Notes: generated by a model from the sequence alone, not told the origin. A DNA stretch of 64,000 nt from Mrakia gelida (GCA_024345305.1 BRON01000004.1:1550001-1614000); one strand, 5' to 3'; positions 12,501 to 24,056 are shown, counted from the stretch's first letter. Translations and numbers: made by a program.

Positions 12501-14841
12501 CTTCTCCTTCTTCCTGAGCAGCTTAACTCTCTGCCTCTCAGCCTCCGCTTCCTCCTCCTCCATCCTCTCCGCCTCAGCCCTGATCTTCTTCTTGTCGTCG
12601 GCCTGCTTCTTCTTGGTCTTCTCGTCGAGATGTCCAGACTTTCGAGTTCCGATGAGGTTGAGGAATCCATCCTCGTCGAGCGTCTTGATTCCGATCGACT
12701 TGATCTTCGCGAGCTTGGAAGGTCCAGCGTTGTCTCCGAGAACGACGTACGAGGTGGCTCCCGAAGGAGCGCCGGTGACTGCACTGTTGAAGGAGAAGGG
12801 GAGAAGGAAGATGCGGTCAGTTGGTCGTTTATGAGGGGACAAAGAGAAGAAGGGAAGAAAGAGAGGACGAACGCTCCGTATCGCTTCGCGAGCTCGGTCG
12901 CCTCCTCTCGAGACAGGCTCGACAACTCTCCCGTAAAGACCAACTTCAACCCAGCCAAGCAGTTCTCAGCTCCATCGGGAATCTCCTTCGATCCAGGTGC
13001 AGACGGTCCAGCTCCCTTGTTGGCGAACCACGACTTCGTTCTGTCCGAGTGAGAAGCGAACGCGAAGAGTCAGTCTCGGTTTCGCGTCGACGAAGTTCGA
13101 TAATGGACTCACGATGCAGAGTTCGCAGCCTTGGCCAGTCGAGCGTCCTCCTCGCCGTCCTCGTCGACCTCCATAGCCTCCTCCTCCTTCCTCTTCTTCT
13201 TGTGAGCAGCCTCCTTCTTCTGATCGGCGATCTTCTTAGCGGCCTTCTTCCGCTTGGTCGCAGCGTCCTCGTCCGAGTCGCTCGTAGATTCAGCCGACGA
13301 TTCAGACTGCCGATAAAGAGGAGGAGATTCGACGGTCAACTTCGAGGTTTCCTCGTCCGTCGCCGAAAAAAGAGAGAAGAGGAGAGGAACTCACGTCGTC
13401 GTCAACCACGGCCTTGGGCTTCGCCTTCGCCTTTCCCTTCCCCTTCGCAGCAGGCTTGACGTCCTCCTCCTCCGAATCACTCGAGATGTCGTCGTACTTG
13501 GGCTTCTTCGCGAACGACGGTCGACCCTGGACCTTCTTTGCGGGAGTAGGCTTCTTCTGAACGACAGGCTTCACGTCGTCGTCTTCCGAGTCGGAGGAGA
13601 CGATGGCTCGTTTCTTGCTCAAGGTGGAGGATCTGCAGATGCGAAGCGACGGCGAGTGATGAGCTCGAGCACGTCGATAGAAAGGAAGAGAGACGAGAGC
13701 GCACGTTGCTGTAGGAGGTTTAGGCTTGACGGGAGATGGTTTCGATGAAGATGGTTTCGACGTTGAGGCTTTGACTCTGTTGATACAAAGGAACGATGGT
13801 TAGCGAGGAGCCAAGCTGGCGGGGAAGAGTAAAGTTGACTCACGGAGCCACGTCGCTGTCGTCGTCGTCGTCTGGCGAAAGAAGCGGCAGAAGAAGAGGT
13901 GGTCAGCTCGAGGCGAAGGGAGGGAGAGGTGGAGCTCAGTGAGCGAGCTCACCGATCACGATGGGGTCGTCGTCCTTCTTTCCTCCCACTCTCTTGACGG
14001 GAGCGGGTGCAGTCTTCTTGGCCAGAGTAGCTGCAGGGGCTGCCTTCTTCGACGAACCAGAAGGTTGAGAGCTTCCACCGCCACCACCGCCCTGAGAGGA
14101 GATCAAGAAGGATGAGCACGGAGGGTCAGCTTTGAAAGATCGAGCTCAAGATCGAGAAGAGGTACAAGGGAAAGAGGGCATGAGGAGGGTGTTACATAGC
14201 TCTGGGCATCTCTTGTGCTCGAGAGTGAACGTCTTGGTCCAGGAAGAGTGGAAGGACGAGGGTGGAGGGGGAGGGAGGGAGACGGAGAGGTTCGATCTCC
14301 TTCCCTTCCTCCAGCTCCACTCTTCCTCCAGCTCTTCCTCCCACATATCCAGACCAGATGTTTAGGGAGACCAGCATAAAAGGCTTCCCTTCTTCCATTC
14401 TACGAGATCTCATCCTGCTCTTCGCGTCCTGGAACCCTCCAGAGGTCTGCCCCAGGGACGCGACAAGCTCACACCACCTCCCTCCCTCCTTCCTCCCTTC
14501 CTTCCATCCTCCTTCCTCCTTCTTCCAACACCTTTTCTCCCACTGCACCACCTCCCCGGCCCCACCCACATCACTAACAAGAAGGCTGGACGTACGAAGA
14601 AGGACCTGATGTCCTTTGTCCCAGCAGCAGGATCGACCTTCTCCTTCTTGGGCTTCGCCGGAGCAGCAGCAGACGCGGAGGGGGACTTCTTGGAAGGCGA
14701 GGAGGCTTTGGACTTCTTCTTGGTAGGTTTCTCGTCGGCTTCAGAGGAGGACATCCTGGAGGCTGGTGGAGAGAGAGAGGCGGGAAGAAGAGGGGAAGGG
14801 AGAGCAAGGGAGTCGGTGTTGGAGGGATCGGTCGAGCTCAT
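9562..14841 (-). CDS. RFC1: Replication factor C subunit 1 (RFC1)
   Basis: Large subunit of the RFC clamp loader, which opens PCNA and loads it at primer-template junctions using ATP. About 18 exons join in phase. Order of parts: a Ser/Lys-rich N-terminus with a PIP-like motif TKDIRSFF (about 14606-14630); a long acidic/basic linker; a BRCT domain ([26 protein letters not shown] ... [13 protein letters not shown]); then the AAA+ module with Walker [10 protein letters not shown], Walker [11 protein letters not shown], the SDIRQVLN sensor-2 region, and the RFC1 C-terminal domain (NLLSTWKL-type and [19 protein letters not shown] blocks). It ends in an acidic then Ala/Lys-rich tail ([14 protein letters not shown]). 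Two ATGs are possible, 14883 and 14841; I chose 14841 because of its cleaner context. Confidence 0.93.
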
Positions 14842-15037
14842 CTTTCGAGGAGTAAGAGAAGGGACGCGAGGCGAAGGAGGCACATTTTTTTCTCGTGAGG
14901 GGAGCGAAGTCGAGCTTGAGCTAGGAGGCCTTGCTCAGGAAGAGCACGAAAAATCGAGAGACTCGTACGGAAAAGATGACGATTACAACGAGGGATGAAA
15001 GGCAGAGAGCTCCGACGACGCGACCTCCCTTCCAACC
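14842..15037. promoter_or_regulatory. RFC1: Short promoter of RFC1
   Basis: Only about 200 bases separate the stop codon of the upstream F-box-like gene (also minus) from the RFC1 start. The RFC1 promoter must lie here or overlap the neighbour's 3' end. No ACGCGT (MCB-type) element, which often controls replication genes in fungi, is seen in this short interval. Confidence 0.35.
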
Positions 15038-16406
15038 TCAAACCCAACCGAACCAGAGCCCAACCTTGACGACCTTCTCTCCCCAGGTAAGCATCCTGTT
15101 CAAGCGACGAAAACCAAACGTCTGTTAATTTGGGGAAGCTCGGAGACGAGCGACGAACAAGACGAAACTCACTTCTTCCACGCGACGCTCTTTCCGTTCC
15201 TGGAATCCCACAACACCCTCTCCAGCGACGGGAACAGCCTCATCGAAAGCACCTCCTCCAAAAACTCGTCAACAACCACACCCTCCGCGTTCCGATTGAA
15301 CAAAACGAGATCTCGAACTCCAGCCAACGCCGTTTCAGAACTCGTCCCCCTCGTCGCTCCCAGACTGAAGGGACGCGTTCCTAGCGAGACGAGGTTCGGC
15401 ATCCTATGAAGGTGGAGGAGGTAGAATGGAAGAGAGTGATCTCCTTGATCCCAGACGAAGTTCTCGAGCAGCCTTCCGTGTCGTCCGAGAAGAGCAGCGG
15501 GATTGAGGATCGCTTCGTCAGGGACGCAGAAGCCCAGCGTCCTCAGCTCAGGAAGATCCCATTTCGTCGTAATGAGATCGAGGAAGAAGTCTGCTCCTGG
15601 TCCCTTCCGCTGATCGTGATGCAGAGGTGCTCGAGGAAAGGCAACGACGTTGAGGAGAGGGACGCGACGGGGACCTGCGTGGAGATCTCTGCTGCGAACC
15701 AGCATCGAAGAACGCGAAGGGTTGGGGAGAAGGATGGGAAGGCAGTGAGGAGGGTGAGGTAGTTGTTGGCTGTGAACTTCAATCCGGAGAGGGAGGTGAG
15801 GCGGATTGGGGGATGGACGAGTGCGAGGGAGAGGCCAAGGTTCGCGGTCTTGAGGTAGGGAGAGCCGCTGAGGTGGCGAAGATTGGGGAGGAGAGGTAGG
15901 ATAACGGCTAAGGTGGTGGGTTGGTTGGGATCCGATCCAGCGAGGACGTCTTTGCTCCAAACGTGAGACTCGTCCGACGGGAGGATGAGCTCGACGACGA
16001 GATGGCCGAGAGGGGAGCTGAACGATCCTCGATCCGCTTTGATGGCTTCGACGAATGCCAGAAAGGCAGTGCGGCTCGAAAGGGTGACGGTTCGATAGAG
16101 GAGACGAGTGGAGATGGCCTGAAAGGAAGTACTAGGGTCAGACGACGCCCGGGAGGTCGTGGAGGGAGGGCAGAAAGAGCAGGGGAAGGAGGTGGATGTT
16201 GAGCTCACGTTCATGCACTTCGAGACGAGACAGCACGCTCGCAAGGCTTTGAGGCCATCCGAACTGGATTCAGATGAGATCTTCTTGTGCTCTAGAGCTT
16301 CGTTGATGTAGTTGTGGAAAGGAACTGCGTCGAACGGGACGTAGGAGAGATGCTGGAGGATCGAGGACAGAACGTCCAGAGCGAGTCGAGGCGGGGAGGA
16401 CATCAT
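15038..16406 (-). pseudogene. F-box/LRR-like protein with a one-base frame break
   Basis: Minus-strand copy of a divergent pair. Exons: about 16406-16208 (MMSSPPRLALDVLSSILQHL, with an F-box-like RACCLVSKCMN end), then about 16120-15170, then a last exon about 15092-15038. The middle exon is open in one frame to the segment LPFLEHLCITISGRDQE and continues in another frame with FFLDLITTKWDLPELRTLGF. The shift is near 15588-15605 and needs one missing base. The plus paralogue at 16750 aligns through the break, so the sequence on both sides looks coding. The last exon (MLTWGEKVVKVG...WV) mirrors the paralogue's end. It is either a pseudogene, a sequencing error, or (less likely) a weak 65-nt intron with a GTCCCC donor. 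A 5'-UTR intron upstream of 16406 is plausible. Confidence 0.65.
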
Positions 16407-16749
16407 GGGTGCTTTGCTGGAGGAGAAAGAAGATGATGTCAGCGAGAAACGAAGAAGGGTTTGCTGAGGAGTATAGGAAACTCACGAGGCAGAGAGAGTT
16501 TGAGAAATCGAGGTTGGGAGGTCGATGCAGTCGGAGGAAGTCGAGCTCACGAAATCGCCTTCCTCCTCCACTCGCCTTTCGTCCTCAAACGAGCACCGTC
16601 CCTTCGCTCTATCATCTTCACCACTCGTCTCATCTACATCTAGTCTTTGGAGGCACAGGCAGGTGAGTTGGTCCGCTGATTGGGAGTCTCGACCAAAGTT
16701 GACCAGGACTCTTGTCTTCCTCCTCCGGCCTCCCTCAGTTCCTCCATCC
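16407..16749. promoter_or_regulatory. Bidirectional promoter between F-box paralogues
   Basis: About 340 bases between the two divergent starts. Both sides contain intron-like sequences (a GTGAGT donor on the minus strand near 16486; GTGAGTTGG on the plus strand at 16660 with CTCAG before 16740), which suggests 5'-UTR introns in both transcripts. No recognisable operator. Confidence 0.4.
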
Positions 16750-18087
16750 ATGACCTCTCGCCTCTCTTGCCTTCCGGACGAGTTCTGGTTGGCTGTCGCC
16801 CAGGAAGTCTCTGGTTATCATCAACCTGCTGGAACTTCCTTCTCCCTCGTCGACGAAGCAAAGGCGATGAAGCAGTGGAGAGATGGAAAAGAGCTCCAAG
16901 TCGAGCACAGGCTCGCCTTCCGGTCGGTGTCGAGGAAGTTCAACGTCAGTCTTCCGTTCTTCGTTCCTCGTCCTCCTGGGTCCATGCTGACCTCAAGGAT
17001 CCACCGAACAGGCTCTTATGCTCCCCCACCTCTACACTTGCGTGACCATCCCCTCGGAGCGCTGCTTCTTCGCCTTCGTCGACCTCATCGTCGCGGACGC
17101 TTCCTCGACGGCTCCTCGTTCGCTTGGATCCTTCGTTCGCTGCTTGGACCTACTCGTCACGGAGGAAACCGCGTGGGACGGGAACAACCCTGGAGGGTGG
17201 ACTCTCGGGGGTCTCTTACCTCCTTACCTGGGAAACGTTCAAGCCGTCTCGTTCATCCATTCGGAGGTCGAGCGCAAAGACGACGCCGTCGCCCTGGCCC
17301 ATCTCAACTACCACTCCGTCCTCACCCTCCTCTCACCACCTCTCACTGGTATCACCCTCCTCCATCTCACCATCGACACCCACATCCCTCTGCTCAACCT
17401 TCTTCGAGCGGTCGCGCCAACCCTGCAAGACCTCGGTCTCGTCGCGAACGAAACGTTCAGGATGGGGGTCTCTCCCTCGGATCATCCCCTCGTCACTCTT
17501 CCTAAACTCCACGCCCTCTTCGTCCAAGGAGAGATGGACGTGAGATCGACTCGACTCGCCTTCGAGTTCCTAGGATTCTTGGATCTTCCCTCCCTCATCC
17601 GACTCAGAACGTCCATGGAATCGGAACCCACCTCCCTCACCGACCTCCCCTTCTTCCAGCGATGCGGACCGAATCTTGTCGAACTCGCCTGGGTTCCAGA
17701 CCAAGGGGCTGCTCTTTCTCTCGCGGGGCTTTTAAAGTCCGTCAAGACCTTGGGCCTTCGAATGTTCGACGTCGCCGACGTGGAGGAGGGATTTGGGTCG
17801 AGGGACGCGTTCGTCGCCGTGGAGCAGTTGATGGTCCATTCTCCTTTCGATTGGCCGCTCAGGACGGAGACCTTCTTCGAGGTAGCAATCAGCCTTCCAG
17901 CCCTCAAGAGCGTCTTGTGGGTGTCTTCCGGCGAAGACGACCAGTCCTGGCAAACGTGAGTTCGCGTTTCCTTCTGCCTACCTTAGAGCGAGACTGCAAC
18001 TTGACCCCTCTTCTTTCCTCCTCCTTCAGAATGCTTCGCTGGGGAGAGTCTCTCTCGAAGAAGGGCATCTCGTTCGACTGGGTGTGA
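16750..18087 (+). CDS. F-box/LRR-like protein, intact paralogue
   Basis: Three exons: 16750-16944, 17012-17957 and 18031-18087, all in phase. The N-terminus (LPDEFWLAVAQEV ... LAFRSVSRKFN, then MLPHLYTCVTIP) fits the degenerate F-box plus first-repeat pattern of basidiomycete F-box proteins. The rest is a Leu-rich region with LRR-like spacing (TLPKLHALFVQG, LDLPSLIRLR, LPFFQRCGPNLVELAW, LKSVKTLGLRMFD). It would bind Skp1 in an SCF ubiquitin ligase if the F-box works; its substrate is unknown. It pairs head-to-head with the gene at 15038-16406 and shares the intron positions and the C-terminal pattern MLxWGE...WV with it. Confidence 0.7.
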
Positions 18088-18374
18088 AGGGTTCTTGGGG
18101 AGGAGGGAAAGGGAGCGCGTCATTCTTTTCTTTCGCTGGTGTTGTTTATCTACTTCTACGACCTCTCTCTTCCTCTTCTACACCACCTACTCCGATACCT
18201 GCTACCTTCACCTCGTCTTTAGTCACGATTACTATATTTTCGAGCTCCGGCTCAGCTGAAGCGAAAAGGTCGGTCTCTGAGGCTCCTCTTCTCCCTCCCA
18301 ACTTCGACCTCGATCTCTCCGTCCCCTTCGCTCCTTCTTTTTCTCCCCTTCTCACGCCTCCTCCCTCCCTCACG

Positions 18375-21117
18375 ATGGTTCGCCCTAGGAAACGCTCAAG
18401 ATCAGCCTCGATCAGCCAGGCTCTTGGGTCAGACACCTTCTCCTCGCCTTCTCTGTCTTCGTTCGACCTTTTGAACGACCAGTCGCTCACGTCCCTCGTT
18501 CCTTCCTTCTCCTCCTCCTCCTCCCTCCCTTCCCCTCCCCCTTCACCAACTCCTCCAACTCGCCCGTCCTCCTCCTCGTCCTCCTCCCCACCACCACTAC
18601 CACCCAACAGTCAAGTGCCCGCTCATCACACGTCGGATATCAACGTTGTTCCAGCAGCAGGAGAGAGTGTCCCGAAATCGACGTCAACGCCTCTCACTCG
18701 CCCTCCTTCAGCAAGAGCGAAGGCGAAGCAGGACAAGCTCAACGCCTGGGCGGCTGGAGACCCGGGAGAGATTCCCAGGAGTTTCGGACTATGGAACGAC
18801 ATCAAAACTGGGAGGTGGATGATCATCCCTTGTAAGTTTTGCTCTCAAGAAGGAGGACGAAGGAGGAGGACGAACGAAGGGAGCTCGAGCTGACGGTCTA
18901 ACCTCCCTTCCTGGGCTTTCCCTCGCCCCCTTCTCTTGTTGGCTCCTTCAGCCTCTAGCGGGTCGATGCTCATCTTCTCGTTCGCCCTCTACCTCAACTA
19001 CTACTTCATCTCAAAATACGTCGTCCCTCACATTCCAGGCCTCGACATGCCCCAAACCGAAAACCCCTTCGAACCCCTCTGGTTCATCTCCTACCCTCTC
19101 CCAGCACCTCACTCAACACCGGGAGACACTCGATACGCCAAGGGATACAAGGTCAGTACCTTAGACATCCTCTCTGGTTTCGTCCCAAAAGCTGAGCTAA
19201 CGAGCTTCTCGACGTCTTGAACAGGACATCATCTTCCTCCTGCATCACATTATCACCTTCTCCTTCATTCGACAATCTATCACCCTCTGGATCCTGAGAC
19301 CTCTCGCTATCCGTCTCGGCATCAAGGGAAGCAAGATCCTTCGTTTCCAGGAGCAGGCCTACTGCATCATCTACTACGGGACCATGGGTTGCTGGGGAAT
19401 GGTGAGTTTCAATCGTTGAGCTCGGGGCGTTGCTTTCTTTTTCCGTCCCTTCGCTCTCTTGATCTACGAGCTAAGGCTCAGGAGAGCTGAACGAGAAAGC
19501 TGATACGGGCTTCCTTTCGTTCGACGACACAGTACCTCATGAAAGATCTTCCGACGTGGTGTGCGTACCTTCGTCCTCCTTCCTCTCCTTCCTTTGAGCT
19601 CTCGCTCTTCCACCTCGGGGCTCCCAATTAAACTCTCTCCCTTCGGTTCTTCTTGCCTTCCGTCAGACTACAACACTTCCGAGTTCTGGTTCGACTACCC
19701 TCACTGGGAGATGAAGTCCACCATCAAGAGCTACTACCTGTCAGTCTCGACTCGATTCTTGCCTCGCGCGGAAGCTCGACCCGTCCCTCCTCCCTCCCCT
19801 TGACCGACGACTCGCCGCTGAACCGACGCTTCTCGCTCTCGCCTTCGTTGTTCGACAGGCTCCAGTTTGCATACTGGCTGCAGCAGATGATCTTGATCGT
19901 ACTCAAGATCGAGAAGCCTAGGAAGGACTACTACGAGCTGGTCGTTCATGTGAGCTTCGCGTCTCCTTCCCTCTCGGTCTCGATACCTCGAACCTGACCT
20001 TTCCGTCTCTCTGCCAACTCAGCATCTCGTTACCCTCTGGCTTATCGGTGAGTACTCGCTGATGATGGAGCGTCGAAGGATCTGCTTGTCGACGAAACTG
20101 ACGCGTTTCTCGTTCCTCCTCGTCGCGTCTCAGGATGGTCCTACGGAATCAACGTGAGCTCGACTTCCCTTCCCGGCTCCTTGGCTCAGGTTCGACGCGT
20201 CTGACTGTTTTGTCTTCGCTTTTCACCTCCAGTTGACCATGATCGGAAACGCCGTCTTCGTCACGATGGATCTCAGTGATGTCTTCCTCGCTGTTCGTCT
20301 CTTCGCGTCCTCCTCGTTCGTCCGGCTTCGCACCCACCGTCGCTGAAACTTCTTCACCTCGTCTTATCGCAGATCGCCAAGTCCATCAATTACGCCGAAG
20401 GACCAAATTCGTCTGGACTCGGTTCAGCCGTCGCTTTCACGTGGTTCGTGGCCGTCTGGACGTGAGTCTTTCGCTTTCCCTTCTTTCTCTGTCTCGTCCC
20501 TTCGATTCGACCCAACGAAACTGACCCCTTCACTTTTCTCCTCAGATACCTGCGTCACTACCTCAACATTCTCATCCTCTGGTCCGTCTGGACCGAGTTC
20601 GACCTCATCCCGTGAGTCTCGTCGTCGCGTCCCTCCCTCCCTCCTTCGTTCCTCGAAACACTCCCGCTGACCAGCCTCCATTCGCTTCGCAGTCAATACA
20701 CAAAAGTCTTCCGACCCTCGTTAGGAATCTGGATGGCGCCTTGGATGAGGTACCAGATCGTACGTCTCGTCCTGGCCTCCCTTTCGTTTGAGCCTCTCTC
20801 TCGACTAACCTTCGCTCTCTTCCCGTTCGATCGATCCTCAGTTCATCCCCATCCTCCTCATCCAACTCCTCAACCTCTTCTGGTACTTCCTCATCCTCAG
20901 GATCATGATCAGGTAAGTCCCCGTCCTCTCTGCCCCGTCTGCTCGTCGTCGTTCGAACCCTCGTCTCCCTTCCAACGCTGACCCTCTCCTCCCCTCGACT
21001 CGTAACAGATCCATCCGAGGAGTGACGCTCGCCGACGATCGTTCGGACGACGAAGACGAGGGAGAGGACGACGATGATGAGGTCGTGCCTACGAAGGAGG
21101 AGAAGAAGACGCAGTAG
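18375..21117 (+). CDS. LAG1: Ceramide synthase (LAG1/LAC1 family)
   Basis: ER membrane acyl-CoA:sphingoid-base N-acyltransferase that makes ceramides. About 12 exons join in phase. The first about 150 residues are Ser/Pro-rich and basic (MVRPRKRSRSAS). The TLC/Lag1 domain follows with multiple hydrophobic segments (SGSMLIFSFALYLNYYF, DIIFLLHHIITFSFIR, FIPILLIQLLNLFWYF). The Lag1 motif is complete: paired His in VVHHLVTLWLIG and Asp-x-x-Asp in VFVTMDLSDVFLAIAKSINY. The C-terminus is very acidic (DDRSDDEDEGEDDDDE), as in yeast Lag1/Lac1, where acidic tails contact Lip1 or carry CK2 sites. Several exons are tiny: GWSYGIN comes from a 20-nt exon near 20134-20153. Start ATG at 18375; an earlier in-frame ATG is unlikely because of pyrimidine-rich sequence. 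Confidence 0.92.
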
Positions 21118-21581
21118 GGAGAGACGAAGGGAGGAGTTTAGAATCGATCTCGTTGGAGGGAGGAGGAGAGGGAACGGAGGAAGCGAGAGGCGCTGGAAAA
21201 GATCGTAGATATACAGGCGTACCTCTTCTCGTACCCTTCGTCGATCCTTGAGTTGGAGAGTCGGCTCAGAAGTGGTCGAGGAGGGAGGAACGAGAGCGAA
21301 AGAGGGTTGTTCGCGTCGAGTCGATGGAGGTTGGTGTTTTCGTTTTTAGCTTAGTGTGCATCTTACTATAATTGTAGCATCTTTTCGAACCTCTTCGGGC
21401 TACGAGTATACAAGAGCGGGGCATCGTAAAAATCGTCAAGTCCTAAACTAAAGCTCTAAGAGGAGCTAGCTAATCTACATCCCCTCTGCTGCTCAAACGA
21501 GCGTCTCGCGAACATGCACTGCAGTTCGCCGCGACGCGACTGCGCTGTATGGCGGAGGGACTGCCCCGTCCTGCTCGAAAG
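21118..21581. other. Convergent 3' regions
   Basis: 3' flank of ceramide synthase (+) and of the unrecognised minus gene. It is A/T-richer around 21340-21375 (CTTAGTGTGCATCTTACTAT), a likely polyadenylation area. No supported ORF beyond an alternative frame of the last minus exon. Confidence 0.35.
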
Positions 21582-22943
21582 CTACGACTGGAAGGTAAAG
21601 CTGAGGATCGGGAGGCGGACGAGGTCGTGTACATAAGGTGGTAGAGCTGGAGAGGGAGTGGCGAGAAGGAAGAGAGCTCGAATGCCGAAGAGGGAAGACT
21701 TTTGACGGAGGGAGGTTGAGTTGGGTACGGATTTCGATGATGCTGGTTCCAAGAAGTGAGGAAAAGAGCATCTGATCAACTAGAGCTTAGACGCTAGAAG
21801 GGCAAGGAGAGGGGAAAGGGGAGAAGGGAAAGGACGAACTGTTTTGCGAACTCGAGGAGCTGACGGGGAAAAAAGGCCGAGAGATCAGTTGTTGCTCGTA
21901 GTTGAATCGGTATGGGAAGGAGAGGAGGAACATACTCGACGTTCGACCAGTGCCTGAGAAGACGGGTGAAAAGAGAAGTCGTCAGAACAAAATTGAGAGC
22001 CGGGCGACGCGTCGAACTGAACGCGACGAGGCTGAACTCACCCGCTCGAGGGAGTGAAGCTTCTCCGACAGGCACCAGCGAGGCATTTCTCGCTCTAACT
22101 TGGAATGGAGGTATCCGGAAATCACCTTGAAGGCGAAGCCTGGCTCTCGACGCGCTCGACCTGCCCAAAGAAAGACGCGGACGGGTCAGCTTCCGGTCTG
22201 TGAAGAGGGGAAAGGTGAAGAACTCACGAGACTCCAGAACTTCGACGACTACGTGAAGCTGCTTGCAGACTGGTTTTTCTGCGGACAGCAGACGAAGAAA
22301 GGGGAAGAACAAGTTCGAATGGGCGGCACGTTGGACTCGACACACGCGTTTTCGATCAAAAAAGAAACTTACCTGACTCGAGGGCTTGCAAGACGAGCGT
22401 GACCGATGAAGGGGTCCAGGTAAACACTAGCATGGACTCTGGGGAAGACGGTCGAGGAAGTGTGGAAAGAGAGAGGAGCGTGAGTTGATGTTGGTCGTTC
22501 GGAGGAAGAATGTGAGTGAGTTCGAGCGTCGCAACTTGAACGAATGCCTTGCGGCCCCCCGATGGGTCGGATGGGAGACCCTGAGCCTAGCACAGATCCT
22601 CAGACGCAGAATGAAGCATCTTCCTTCTCTCGATTCAGAAACGGAAGCGACGAGTCGGACGCGTCAACAAATTCGGCACCCCTCTCCGGAGTTTCGGAGA
22701 GAGAAGAAGATCTGCAAAGGTTGAACAGAAGAGGAACAAGTGAATGATGTGGCGGCTGGTAGCGAAAGTTAGGTCAGACTTCAAAGGAGGGAGGGAGACG
22801 TAGGAGGAGCAGGAGGGCACGACGCGAGTCCGAGATCGCGGAGGGAGTCGAAGCGAAGGTTTGCTCATCATCGAGAACGATTTCAAGGGCCCACAGCACT
22901 CGTTCTCTCCTCCTATCGAGTTCAACACTTGTATCACATAACT
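21582..22943 (-). CDS. Unrecognised multi-exon minus-strand gene (perhaps the 3' half of the next gene)
   Basis: On the minus strand a single high-GC3 frame runs in phase over about eight exons: about 22943-22780 (DRRRERVLWALEIVLDDEQ, SDSRRALLLLLRLPP), a short exon with FFSLRNSGEGCRI, SPIRPIGGPQGIRS, MLVFTWTPSSVTLVLQALES, KPVCKQLHVVVEVLES, FAFKVISGYLHSKLEREMPRW, ALVERR, LLEFAKQ, and a last exon ending at 21582 (LVRLPILSFTFQS). A second frame stays open over several of the same exons, so the model is not certain. No start codon is found in frame at the 5' end; the first exon could be spliced to the segment ending near 22996. Family not recognised. Confidence 0.4.
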
Positions 22944-22995
22944 GATTCCGTCTAAGATCTACGAATCTACATACCTCGACTCGAAGCGTCGCGTT

Positions 22996-23930
22996 CTATT
23001 GAACTCGAGCAGCGACGTTCCCCTCTCCCTGAGCGGCAAGGAACTCGGCTGAGAAACCGTGGGTAATGTAACCATCGTACTATGAGATGAAGATAGAGTG
23101 AAGGGAAGAGAGGGGATCGGTCAGAACGAGGTAGCTTCGAAGAAAGCAGACTGAAGTCTCGTCGCGTCGTGGACTTATCTTTCCTTTCTCGGCAGTTCCG
23201 CTGTACCAGGTGTGCATGTCTCCTCCTCCGGGAAGGGAGACGGCGATGTTCTTGAAGAACCGGTAAGGGAGATCGCGGGTCGAAATGGAATCGGTTCTGC
23301 GAGAGGACGGCGAGAGGGAAGAGATCGTCAGGGAAAGGAAGAGAAGTCGCGTGGACGGCGATTCACGACGATTGAGCTCCCCCGTAGACGATTCTGCGAA
23401 ACGGAGAACGTAGAGGAGAGTCAGTGACGGGTTCGTCTCTCATCGATGTCGAGTCAAAGCGACAAAATAGAGGAAGACGGACTCACGCGTCGGCCTTCCC
23501 GCTCTCGACCCACTCGGTTCCCTGAGCCTCTCCACCAACGTCCTTTCCTCCGAAGCCTCCGTTCCTGGGGTGGAAAAAGAAGAGGACATACAAGAAGGTC
23601 AGACCGAGACTCTCGAATGAGAAAGAAAACACACAGACGACTCACCAGAAGAGCTTGGTCAATCGCTGTCGACCGTCCTTCTTCTGTCCGGCGATGAAGG
23701 GCTGAGCGAGCTTCCCCTCGATGTCGAAGTCAGGGCAGAGAGACCTGGTCTGTCCGTCGTTGACTCCAGCTCCAGTGAGGACGGGATCAGTCCATGGCGG
23801 GTAGCGAACGAACTGGACGTATCCGAGTGAAAGGAGGGGGACGAGTGAGAAAGAAGCACGTCGAAGTCGTTTCGGTATGACTCGAGAGCTGGAATGGAGA
23901 GGGATGCGATGATTATTGATAGAGCGGACC
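22996..23930 (-). CDS. Unrecognised protein with possible membrane anchor
   Basis: Exons on the minus strand: an N-terminal region with a hydrophobic stretch (SFSLVPLLSLGYVQFV) followed by RYPPWTDPVLTGAGVNDGQ, then LCPDFDIEGKLAQPFIAG and RQRLTKLFW, then WNGGFGGKDVGGEAQGTEW, then YRFFKNIAVSLPGGGDMHTW, and a final exon DGYITHGFSAEFLAAQGEG ending with TAG at 22996. The layout suggests a single-pass membrane protein with a soluble domain. The true start is not resolved (23930 is the approximate limit of the clear frame). The junction before DGYITHGF needs a donor ATAAGT instead of GT to keep frame. The family is not recognised. Confidence 0.5.
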
Positions 23931-24056
23931 AGAGAGTGTGGGCAGGAAAAGCTCGTCTGAGTCGACGTGAGCGTGAGGAGGAAGAAGGCGGCGAGCGGTG
24001 AGCTCGACCTATCCTTCCCTCTAACACAACCTTCCCCTCTTCCTCCCATCTTCGAG

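Noticed and set aside
15604..15668. Possible 65-nt intron to explain the frame break in the F-box-like gene
   Set aside because: The donor GTCCCC is weak, and the removed segment aligns with coding sequence of the intact paralogue (LPFLEHLCI versus LPKLHALFV).
22544..22747. Small plus-strand frame (MPCGPPMGRMGD...)
   Set aside because: Overlaps exons of the minus-strand model, has no intron support and lacks the usual codon bias.
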